The notes beneath the pieces are model-generated. The model had not been told where the DNA came from. It did no database searches and worked only from the letters and a program-made list of their open reading frames with translations. A program made the position numbers and the translations under genes. Of a stretch of 64,000 nucleotides of DNA, positions 13,850 through 22,855 are shown in pieces (the stretch's first letter is position 1; each line of letters starts with the position of its first letter). Source of the stretch: Pyronema omphalodes (taxonomy: Eukaryota > Ascomycota > Pezizomycetes > Pezizales > Pyronemataceae); NCBI GenBank assembly GCA_024516155.1, contig JAJJXM010000016.1, positions 620,001-684,000 on the forward strand, given 5' to 3'.

Positions 13850-14396
13850 CTACTCCCTAGCATTCCGATAATGCTCACCCATAACCAAAAGCAAATACCA
13901 CAGCCTCTTCCCAACCTCCTCAATCCTAGACTGTACCCTATCAACCGCATCTTGAGTCGCGGCATCGTTAGGTCCCCCGGACTGGAGATTGGCAATCACC
14001 TTCATCAGTGCGATTACCTCGCACCGCTTTTGATGAATTTCCTCGACTATATCATCGGGGATATCGTGATGAGTTTTGGAGGAGGTTGAAATGTGGCTTG
14101 TTACGGTTGCACCGGGGATGATTTGGTATTGGCGGCCGAGGAGGAGACCGAAGGTAATCGAATCCTGGGGGATTGAGGGTTAGTCTATAGGGTATATCAT
14201 TAAGGGGGGAGGAACGGTGAAGTGATGGAATTAACTTTCGAGAGGATATGGGTAAACTTACCGGAACGACGCTGGAATTTTGAAAGGCGGAGTGAGATGC
14301 TGCTCGAACAAAAGAACGGAGAACAGTAGGAGCAACAATGCGCGGGGCAGCATGGAAGCACGAGAAGATGGACCGGGAGAAAAAGATTGGATTCAT
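13850..14396 (-). CDS. Array family protein, copy A1 (intact), probably mitochondrial
   Basis: Exons are 14262-14396 and 13850-14164, with a 97-bp intron (GTAAGT donor, CAG acceptor, ACTAACC branch site). The protein is 149 aa. Exon 1 (45 codons) reads as a mitochondrial presequence: Arg, Ser and Ala rich with few acidic residues, containing VLRSFVRAASHSAF, where RAAS resembles a processing site. Exon 2 begins DSITFGLLLGRQYQ and continues into a helical part with EEIHQKRCE, a MKVIANLQSGGPND turn and a basic amphipathic C-terminal helix. I do not recognise the family. Copies B1 (16947-17551) and C1 (20029-20580) have identical exon lengths, and A2/B2 are broken versions on the other strand. 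Shared splice sites and intact frames in three diverged copies support a real gene. Confidence 0.75.
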
Positions 14397-14892
14397 GATT
14401 GTTCGGATAGTTAAAACTTGTTGGTTCGGGATAAGATGAATGTTGCGGTCGTCTTCGATGTTGTTGATGATTTCAGAAGAAGTCTGGTGCGGGGAGAGTT
14501 AGTTGCTTTATGATTGACGACGCGAACTGTTTGAAGGAGTTGTGGGAGCTGTGTCGAGTTCATTCATGACCCTTCTGGGGTTCAATTCTCACCCATACTC
14601 GACCCTCACCACCCACAGATATCGAGTGCTTCTTGAATATGCAGGGTACTAAAGAAACGATGTATGGAGTAGAACTTCTATGTTTTGGCAGTTTGCTTCT
14701 GAGTATGCCTAACTCCATCGAAATTGTTTGTTTATTTGTTACAGTAGTGAGAGATTACTCAAAGATCCCAAGGAAACGCCACAAACAGCCAATGATGACC
14801 CCGAGTGATCTCCAGTGAGGAATCATCACCATACCGCAGCTCATTTATCATGTTCTCTGGGAAGTTCCTTTGGGGCGGGCTCATGTCCCGCC

Positions 14893-14900
14893 TATAAATA
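14893..14900 (+). promoter_or_regulatory. TATA box of the plus-strand copy in unit A
   Basis: TATAAATA lies 270 bp before the A2 start codon, directly after a GGCGGG...CCCGCC inverted repeat. The same arrangement recurs in unit B at 18047-18054. The block of about 360 bp from here to the ATG is very well conserved between units although both downstream genes are broken. Confidence 0.55.
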
Positions 14901-15162
14901 TCAGGCTCCTCCTGCCATTCTTTTCTTCACCTGTCATACCATCAAACACCACTTGGTGCTCGGATCATAACATCACTAAACTCATCCGGGTCTTAACGCC
15001 GTCATCGAATCGACGATATCCAACTATTGGATCTCTAATTGGGCTTCACACAAGAAGGTCCTTTTGTATGGACGTTCACCCTACCATCATCAATACGTCC
15101 CCGGAGAAGACCAAAACGTTCATCCGATACTGAACCAACAAGTTTCAACTATTCCAACAATC

Positions 15163-15798
15163 ATGGAGCCAATCTCCCTCGCCCAATCTATCTTCTCGTG
15201 CCTTCGAGCTACACCGCGCATCGTACCTCCCACTGCTACTGTTCAAACGATCATGAAACCAATCTTACTCATCCGATCCACTGTCTCGTGCCTCCAAGCT
15301 ACGCCGTATACCCTCTCTCGTACTATTCCTGTCCATTTCGTCCGGGCAGCGTCTCACTCGGCATTCCAGTATTCCAGTGTCATTCCGGTAAGTTCACCCA
15401 TATCCTCTCGGAAGTTAATTCCATCACTTCACCCTTCACCCCCCCTTAATAATATACCCTATAGACTAACCCTCAATCCCCCAGGATTCGATCACCTTCG
15501 GTCTACTCCTCGGCCGCCAATACCAAATTCTCCCAGGTGCCATTGTAACAAGCCATACTCCAACTCCTTCCACCATGCATCACGATATTCCGACGACATA
15601 ATCGAGGAAATTCATCAAAAGCGATGTGAGATACTCGCACTGATGAAAGTGATTGCCAATATTCAGTCTGGGGGACCTAACGATTCTGCGACTTAAGATG
15701 CGGCTGATAGAGTACAGTCTAGGATTGAGGAGGTTGGAAAGATGCTTTGGGTTTTGCTTCTGGTTATGGGTGAGCATTATAGGAATGTTAGGGAGTAG
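15163..15798 (+). pseudogene. Array family copy A2, broken (frameshift plus nonsense)
   Basis: Exon 1 is 15163-15387 and exon 2 is 15485-15798, with the family's splice sites intact. Exon 1 is 225 bp rather than 135 because a 90-bp (30-codon) segment carrying the presequence is duplicated in frame: MEPISLAQSIFSC and MKPILLIRSTVSC are the two halves. Exon 2 is 314 bp, one less than the 315 bp of intact copies. The missing base lies in the DIPDD segment near 15591 and closes the frame at a TAA. A second lesion turns a Gln codon into TAA at the GGPNDSAT position, so the gene cannot make the full protein. Confidence 0.75.
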
Positions 15799-15901
15799 AG
15801 GGGAGATATGGGTGGGATTGCTGGATTGTGGGTTGTCAATTGCATGACGGATGAAAAATTGGCGATGGAATGTGATTGTGCTTGTATGATGTTGCAATGA
15901 G

Positions 15902-16156
15902 GATTCCATAACCTTCGGCCTGCTCGGCTGCCAGTATCAAGCTATCTCCGGAGCTACGAGATGAAGGGTGATCTTCCTTCCTACATGCTCTACCAGAATG
16001 ATGGTGTTTATGGTTCCAAACTTCTCCAACATCATCTTCGATTGCCAGAACCTAGTGGAAAAGGTCATGAAGGACAAGAACGGATTCACTACAACTCGTG
16101 GCTTGTTTTCAATAATACTATGAATGGCTCGCCGTGCTGGATATGACGACAATAAT
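15902..16156 (+). pseudogene. Degenerate relative A3 of the array family
   Basis: An AG-preceded segment reads DSITFGLLGCQYQAISGAT and matches the start of family exon 2, less one Leu codon. It then reaches a stop. A one-base shift at that point opens a second frame, MKGDLPSYMLYQNDG..., to 16146. This sequence is not similar to the normal exon 2 C-terminus. No exon 1 is visible upstream. The copy in unit B has the same break, so the damage predates the unit duplication. An antisense frame (15937-16161) is also open in both copies, so which strand was coding after the break is uncertain. Confidence 0.4.
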
Positions 16157-16946
16157 AACAACGATTAGCCCGACAATTCAATCTTGGAAACTCTCCCCAA
16201 GAAGCTAGAGGGGGATAAGGAATTTAGTAGTCCGATTACTTTACAACTGTGGAAGATTGAGAAGTCAGAAATTCTGAAGCAAGGCGGGGAAGTAGAGGTT
16301 GGAAATGGAGAAACAGGTGTCATAGGAGGCTTTGGAATCCGGGCCAGGAGAATGAATGCGGTTAGTTATTGGAGATGGAATTTGAGGGGTAGAGAGTGTC
16401 GCGTTGTATGCTACTTATTTATATTTCTGTATCACTAGTCTTTTCCGATATAGATTTGAGATCATATGCACATTTTACAGAACTGTCTGATTTCTGTACT
16501 CTCCATTTCCAACTAGCAGTGCCAAATATCCATCTACTACCGGGCCAAAAATCCAAAGTATACCCGCGCGGTCTGGGAATCTGAAGAAGATACGTAACTA
16601 TCGTAGGACGCCCTCAGTATCATTTTTTACTAAAATACGGTGTACGCCAACTCCAGCGTGTCTTCTAGACGACTGTGTACAATGAAAACGAACATTGAAA
16701 AGGGGAGCTGTCTGAATCATTATAGTATGGTGAAGTTGGGGCCGTCACAGTTGCAATACGGACATTAAGATGAACCTCTGTATTCGAAAGTTTAAATGAT
16801 ATCTTCAGACTTCCACATCATCGAGTACAGTGCCCGGGGCACATACAAATTCCATGCCCCATTTTTCATCCACCATTCAACCCACAACCCACAATCCATA
16901 ACACACAACACACAACCCAGCAATCTCACCCGACCATCTCCCAGCC

Positions 16947-17551
16947 CTACTCCGTAATATTCTTATCATGCTCATGCATAACCAGAAGCAAGTAACAAAG
17001 TCTTTTTCCAACTACTTCAATTCTTGCCTGTGCTCTATCGATTGCATCTTTAGTTGAAGCATCGTTGGGTCCCCCGGACTGAAGATTGGCAATAACCTTC
17101 ATCAGTGCGAGTATCTCACACCGCTTTTGATGAATTTCCTCGATCATGTCGTCGGGAATGTCGTGATGCACGGTGGAAGGAGTTGGAGTACGGCTTGTTA
17201 CAATGGCACCTGGGAGAATTTGGTATTGGCGACCGAGGAGAAGACCGAAGGTTATGGAGTCCTAGGGGAGTGGGGTGTTAGTAGGGTACAGAGGTATTGA
17301 AGAGGTTATTGATAAAGTGTAGAAGTATAGAAGGGTATGTGGGAAGGGTAATATGGTGAAATCAACGTTCAAGAAGATATGGGAGAACTTTTCAAGATTT
17401 GGATGGGTAGACTTACTGGAATGACGCTGGAATGTTGAAAGGCGGAGTGAGATGCTGCTCGAACAAAAGAACGGAGAACAGTAGGAGTGACGATGCGCGG
17501 GGCAGCACGGAAGCACGAGAAGATGGACCGGGCGGGGAAGATTGACTTCAT
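16947..17551 (-). CDS. Array family protein, copy B1 (intact), probably mitochondrial
   Basis: Exons are 17417-17551 (135 bp) and 16947-17261 (315 bp), with a 155-bp intron that is longer than in A1 (GTAAGT donor, TAG acceptor). The protein is 149 aa. The presequence resembles that of A1 (VLRSFVRAASHSAF). Exon 2 starts DSITFGLLLGRQYQILPG and ends in MHEHDKNITE. Compared with A1 the second half differs at many positions but keeps EEIHQKRCE, the Gly-Gly-Pro-Asn-Asp turn and the C-terminal helix. The changes are scattered substitutions without indels, which suggests coding constraint. Function unknown. Confidence 0.75.
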
Positions 17552-18046
17552 AATTATTGGAATGGTTGAAACTTGTTGGTTTAATATAAGATGAATGTTG
17601 CGGTCTTCTTCGAAGTTGTTGATGCTTTCGGAAGAATTCTGGTACGGGGAGAATTATCTGCTTGGGATGGACGACTTGGGCTGTTTGAACTAGTTTTGAA
17701 AGCTGAGTAGGATTCATTCAAACCCCTTATGTGGTTCAATTCTTACCCATACTGGACCCTCACCACCTACAGATATTGAGTGCTGCTTGAATAAGTAGGG
17801 TACTAAAGACACCATGCATGGAATAGAATTTCTATATTTTGGTAGTTTGCTTCTGGGTATGCCAAATTTCTCCGAACCAGTTTGTTTATTTGTTACAGTA
17901 GAGAGAGATTACTCGAAGGGCCCAAGGAAGCGCCACGAACAGCCCATAATGACCCCGAGTGATCTCCGGTGAGGAATCATCACCATACCGCAGCTCATTT
18001 ATCATGTTCTCTGGGAATTTCCTTTGGGGCGGGCTCATATCCCGCC

Positions 18047-18054
18047 TATAAATA
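18047..18054 (+). promoter_or_regulatory. TATA box of the plus-strand copy in unit B
   Basis: TATAAATA lies 270 bp before the B2 start codon, after the same GGCGGG/CCCGCC inverted repeat as in unit A. Confidence 0.55.
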
Positions 18055-18316
18055 TCAGGCTCCTCCTGCCATTCTTTTCTTCACCTGTCATACCATCAAA
18101 CACCACTTGGTGCTCGGATCAAAGCATCACCAAACTCATCCGAGTCTTAACGCCATCATCGAATCAACGACATCCAACCATTGGATCTCTACTTATGCTT
18201 CACACAGGCAGTTCTTGTTGTATGGGCAATCACCCTACCATCATCAATACGCCCCGGGAGAAGACCAAAACATTCATCCGATACTGAACCAACAAGTTTC
18301 AACTATTCCAACAATC

Positions 18317-18867
18317 ATGAAGCCAATCTCCCTCGCCCAGTCCATCTTGTCGTACCTCTGAGCTGCACCGCGCATCTTCCCTCCTACTGTTCTTCGTTCT
18401 TTTGTATGAGCAGCATCTTACTCGGCCTTTCAACATTCCAGTGTCATTCCAGTAAGTTTACCCATATCCTCTTAAATTTCCATTGCACCATTCCATCCTC
18501 TCTGAACACTCTCTTTGCTACTTCTTCACCCTACTAACGCCTAATTCCCCAGGACTCCATAACCCTCGGTCTCCTCCTCGGCCGCCAATACCAAATTATC
18601 CCCGGTGCAACTGTAACAAACCACATTCCCACCTCCTCCAACATCCATCACGATATTCCAGACGACATAGTCGAAGAAATCCACCAGAAAAGATGCGAGG
18701 TACTCGCACTGATGAAGGTGATTGCCAATCTTCAGTCTGGGGGACCTAACGATGCTGCGACTTAGGATGCGGTTGATAGAGTACAGTCTAGGATTGAGGA
18801 GGTTGGAAAGAGGCTTTGGGTTTTGCTTCTGGTTATGGGTGAACATTACAGGAATGTTAGAGAGTAG
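18317..18867 (+). pseudogene. Array family copy B2, broken by three nonsense changes
   Basis: Exon 1 is 18317-18451 (135 bp) and exon 2 is 18553-18867 (315 bp), the full family lengths. Splice sites are intact and no indel is present. Three in-frame stops interrupt it: TGA after SYL in the presequence, TGA at the Val-Arg position before AAS, and TAG at the Gln after NDAAT. Each is explained by one C-to-T change on the coding strand (CGA to TGA twice, CAG to TAG once). The otherwise clean frame suggests recent loss. The pattern resembles RIP-type C-to-T mutation, though three sites cannot prove it. Confidence 0.8.
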
Positions 18868-18978
18868 ATGGGAGATATGGGTGGGATTACAGGATTACTG
18901 AATTGTAGGTTGTAGGTTGAATGGCGGATGAAAAATTGGCGATGGAATGTGATTGTGCTTGTATGATGTTGCAATGAG

Positions 18979-19230
18979 GATTCCATAACCTTCGGTCTCC
19001 TACTCGGCTGCCAGTATCAAGCTATCTCCGGAGCTACGAGATGAAGGGTGATCTTCCTTCCTATATGATCTACCAGAACGATGGTGTTTATGGTTTCAAA
19101 CTTCTCCAACATCATCTTCGATTGCCAGAACCATGTCGCAATGGTTTTGAAGGACGAGAACGGGTTCATTATAACTCGTGGCTCGCTTCCAATGATACTA
19201 TGAATGGCTTGCCGTGCTGGATATGACAAC
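18979..19230 (+). pseudogene. Degenerate relative B3 of the array family
   Basis: This is the counterpart of A3. It reads DSITFGLLLGCQYQAISGAT, reaches the same stop, and has the same shifted frame (19041-19226) afterwards. It keeps the Leu codon that A3 has lost. No exon 1 is visible. Confidence 0.4.
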
Positions 19231-19879
19231 AATAGTAACAATGATTACCCCGACAGTTTAAACCTGGATATACTCCTCGAGAGGCTGGAGGGGATAAGGA
19301 ACTTAGTAGTCCGATTACTTTACAACTGTGGAAGATTGAGAAGTCAGAGATTTTTAAGCATGGCGAGGGAGAAAAGGTGTGAAATGGAAAGACAGGAGTC
19401 ATGGGAAGCTTTGGAATCCGGGCCAGGAGAATGAATGCGGTTAGTTACTGGAGATGGAGTTTGAGGGGTAGAGAGTGTCGCGTTCTGTGCTGCTTATTTC
19501 TATTTTGGGGCCTTTTTGTATCACTAGTCTTTTCCGAAATAGATTTTAAATTATATGCACATTTTACAGGACTCTGTGATCCCTATACTCTCCAATTCCA
19601 ACTAGCTTTGCCAAACTTCCATCCACTTCCGGGCCAAACATCCAAAGTATACCGGCGCGGTCTGGGAATCTGAAGAAGATACGTAACTATCGTAGGACGC
19701 CCTCAGTGTCATTTTTTACTGATATACAGTGTATACCGACACCAGCGTGTCTTCTAGACGCCTGTGTACAATGAAAACGAACATTGAAAAGGGGAGCTGT
19801 CTGAATTATTATAGTATGGTGAAGTTGGGGCCGTCACAGCTGCAATACGGACATTAAAATGAACCTTTGTATTCGAAAG

Positions 19880-20622
19880 TTTAAATGATATCTTCAGACT
19901 TCCACATCATCGAATACAGTGCCGGGGGCACATGCAAATTCCATGCCCCATTTTTCATCCACCATGCAACCCACAACACACAACACACAACACACAACCC
20001 AGCAATCTCACCCGACCATCTCCCAGCCCTACTCCGTAATATTCTTATCATGCTCATGCATAACCAGAAGCAAGTAACAAAGTCTTTTTCCAACTACTTC
20101 AATTCTTGCCTGTGCTCTATCGATTGCATCTTTAGTTGAAGCATCGTTGGGTCCCCCGGACTGAAGATTGGCAATAACCTTCATCAGTGCGAGTATCTCA
20201 CATCGCTTTTGATGAATTTCTTCGATTATGTCGTCGGGAATGCCGTCATGCACGGTGGAAGGAGTTGGAGTATGGCTTGTTACAATGGCACCGGGGATAA
20301 TTTGGTATTGGCGACCCAGGAGAAGACCGAAGGTTATGGAGTCCTAGGGGAGTGGGGTGTTAGTAGGGTGAAGAAGTGGCGAAGAGGGTATGCAAGGAGG
20401 ATGAAATGGTGGAATGGACATTGAAGAGGATATGGGTGAACTTACCGGAATGATGCTGGAATACTGGAATGCTGAGTATGATGCTGCCCGGACGAAATGA
20501 CGAGGAACAGTGGGAGGGACGATGCGCGGTGCAACTCGGAGGTATGAGACGATGGACCAGGAGAAAAAGATTGGATTCATGGTTGTTCGAATAGTTGAAA
20601 CTTGTTGGTTCAGTATCAGATG
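19880..20622. repeat. Array unit C, truncated
   Basis: The third unit holds only the minus-strand gene C1 and 42 bp of its upstream region. Similarity to units A and B continues through AACTTGTTGGTT and ends after CAGATG at 20622, exactly where the left arm of the large foldback begins. Confidence 0.75.
20029..20580 (-). CDS. Array family protein, copy C1 (intact, promoter truncated)
   Basis: Exons are 20446-20580 (135 bp) and 20029-20343 (315 bp) with a 102-bp intron, giving 149 aa. Exon 2 is almost identical to B1, including the MHEHDKNITE end, which implies a recent copy or conversion. Exon 1 differs more (SWSIVSYLRVAPR; VRAASYSAF). Only 42 bp separate the start codon from the foldback at 20623, so the shared divergent promoter present in units A and B is missing. 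Expression is therefore doubtful, or would need a new promoter. Confidence 0.7.
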
Positions 20623-21004
20623 CGGAACCTACGACCCAGGGGATCTATCGCCGCCGCAATTCTATCTAATATTCGAGGCCAGGAACATTTCAGGTGAGGA
20701 ATAGATGTGCCCAATATGTTTTATATGATTTCAAAATTTATTTATTCAGTATATGTACATTTGTAGTATCACAAACGAAAAAATGAGAAATTACTGGATA
20801 GGAGCTCTTGAAGGAACCCTTCTCATCGGGTTTGTAATTTCTCATTTTTTCTTTTGTGATACTAAAAATGTACATATATTGAATAAATAAATTTTGAAAT
20901 CATATAAAAAATATTGGGCACATCCATTCTTACCTGAAATGTTCCCGGCCTCGAATATTAGATACAATCGCGGCGGTGATAGATCCCCTGGGTCGTAGGT
21001 TCCG
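20623..21004. mobile_element. Long foldback (inverted repeat) element, about 172-bp arms
   Basis: The left arm 20623-20794 starts CGGAACCTACGACCCAGG and the right arm 20834-21004 is its imperfect reverse complement. A 39-nt loop separates them. Arms differ by scattered substitutions and a few single-base gaps. No coding capacity and no clear target duplication are seen. Transcribed, it would fold into a very long hairpin. It could be a foldback/MITE element or an inverted duplication formed during rearrangement. Confidence 0.85.
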
Positions 21005-22033
21005 GAGCTTGCGGTGGTTTCCCTCAGTTGTGGGTCTGTGTTTGTCTTCAGTTGTTAGTTGTATTATGGCCCAAAGGAAGTACTGGGGCAAGTGCGTTGC
21101 TATGGCTGAGGAACTCACCTTATTCTTCTGTTCCTTGTCTGCTCCGTCTGCTTTTGCTTGTCAGTACCACTATGGACCAAAGGAAGCACGGGGCAAGCAT
21201 ATTGCTTTGGCTGGGACACTCACCTTATTCTATCTGCTTTCCCACGTCAGTGTGGATGGTTATGATGCGGCGGTCGCATCAAGCAGTGATTACAGAATTC
21301 AAAATGGACGGTGGAGTTGTCTTATTTTATAGATGCCAACTGTAGTGCGAACGCCCTGCTAATTTCCCAAGCAGAACTGCGATGTCTGTAAGTGCCAGAA
21401 AGATTTGGAATGCCATCGACCTCAAACCCCGGTTTTCGGCCACTGCTCAGTTCCCACCTCGCTTCGTTGTAATGCCTATTGGCTACTGCACGATCCGGGT
21501 AACCTGGTGTGGTTGCGAAGGTTGCCGAGATGCATCAGAGGTGCTTCTAGTGCCAGGTTTTCGTTCCCGGTACAAAACCACCATTGGCCATCACACCCTG
21601 GTTCGCTGATCGTTTCCATTGAAGTTTGTTACACAGAACTGGAGATTATAATTATTTAGAATTATTTAGATAGATTTAGATAGATTTAGATGAGTACACG
21701 CAAGAGATGAAAGCTGAGATGTAGTGCTCCAAAGGAGTGAAAGCGTCTCGCGGCCTGTGGTGATTGGGCTTTCCAGAGCTCTATTACGTCACGCGTCACT
21801 TCAATTTGCGTCCTAAGAGCCACGATAAATTTTGTCAATCAAAATGACGACAATCCAACAAAGTAGTCTGCTAAGTACAGTATAGGTAGATACAAAGATT
21901 CCAATTATTATTCTGCGCACTTTACGCACTTCACGCGTTTCGCGCGCTCTGCGAGCTTCCCTTCCGTGGCATTCGCGGTAAAGAGTCTTGGCGAGACATT
22001 CGAACCAGATATCCCAAGCATACAAGCTTTCCA
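21005..22033. other. Non-coding stretch with an imperfect 66-bp duplication
   Basis: The segment starting ATTATGGCCCAAAGGAAG (21062) recurs as CTATGGACCAAAGGAAGC at about 21170 and both run to CTCACCTTATTCT. A 118-aa frame spans both, but it has no recognisable family. A TTTAGATAGA run lies at 21650-21692. I find no supportable gene. Confidence 0.5.
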
Positions 22034-22855
22034 TTACACATCAGAAGCAGTCACCTTCTTCTTAATCTTAAAATGAGTAACAACGGAAACGACCATGATC
22101 ATTAAGATATGGTAGAGAACGACGCAGATCAGGTATACGGCGCCGATCCGAAGAAGTCTTTCTTCCTGGAACCGACGACTGCGTCTCATCATATCAACCT
22201 CATTGGGAGATTTACCGATTACTGCATTAGAGTAATGACAATGTGAAATTGTGTACCAGACTGCGTAAAATACGCCGTAGGCAGCTACGTGTAGGAATAA
22301 TCGCAAGGCCCATGAAACTAATTATTAGAAAGGCGTTAGTAATTTATAGTAATAAGGGGAAGTAAAGATGTGTTACCCTTGGGCCCAATGAAGGCATTAA
22401 GAACTAGCCACGGCACTTTCAAAACTGCAACGAGAAACTTGATGACTGGGTTGCGCTTATACTGTGGAGCTGATGAACTCTTTTGAGGAGCTTCGGGAGC
22501 TGGATCTTCAGTAGCCGGTGAAAAAGTAAATTGTGCTTGATCTTGAATTCTAGCACGTGGCGGGAGGGTAGGAAGATGGTCACCAGAACTCGGAATTCTG
22601 TATTGATGAGGAGAAGGAGCAGGATCTTTGAACGGGTTCACTGGGGTGAGGAAGGGATTTTGAAGCGAAGCACCTGTCCCATTTTCATTAGCGAGGTCCC
22701 AATATCCAAATTAGATTGAGCATAGAGAGGGTTTAAGCTTTACCAGTGCGGTAAGATGGGTTATAAGAAGGCAGGGGTGTAGCAGGACCGGCCTCTATTT
22801 GGTACTGAGGATCTTCGAAGGGGTTATTAGTACGGCGTTGGCCTCTGGGATTCAT
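22034..22855 (-). CDS. Small two-span membrane protein, unknown function
   Basis: Exons are 22744-22855, 22377-22673 and 22034-22317. Introns of 70 and 59 bp have GTAAAG and GTAACA donors and CAG and TAG acceptors, and the second has a TACTAAC branch site. The 230-aa product has a polar, Pro-rich N-terminal half with NPF motifs (NNPFEDP, NPFKDP). A hydrophobic stretch follows around FLVAVLKVPWLVLNAFIGP, then two likely membrane spans (LFLHVAAYGVFYAVW and IGAVYLICVVLYHILMIMVV) and a basic tail KIKKK. NPF repeats recall cargo bound by EH-domain proteins, which would fit an endosomal or plasma membrane protein, but this is inference. I do not recognise the family. Confidence 0.8.

Larger units (their letters stand above)
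13780..16790. repeat. Array unit A (about 3.1 kb)
   Basis: The segment from the block downstream of copy A1 to the block ending in TTTAAATGAT (16791-16800) recurs as unit B. Landmarks give the offset: GGGTACTAAAG lies near 14640 and near 17795 (shift about 3154), and TTTAAATGAT lies at 16791 and 19880 (shift 3089). Gene order is A1 (-), A2 pseudogene (+), A3 remnant (+). The left edge is approximate, since similarity fades into CA-rich sequence. Confidence 0.75.
16791..19879. repeat. Array unit B (about 3.09 kb)
   Basis: This is the second copy of the segment, with gene order B1 (-), B2 pseudogene (+), B3 remnant (+). It is bounded by the TTTAAATGAT landmark at 16791 and at 19880. Spaces between genes are also conserved with unit A, including the exon-like and promoter-like blocks near 17740-18317. 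Confidence 0.8.

Noticed and set aside
14870..15133. 87-aa plus frame upstream of A2, also found upstream of B2 (18024-18287)
   Set aside because: It overlaps the TATA box and leader of the plus copies and continues through the 5' untranslated region. Conservation is explained by the unit duplication, although it could be re-examined if transcribed.
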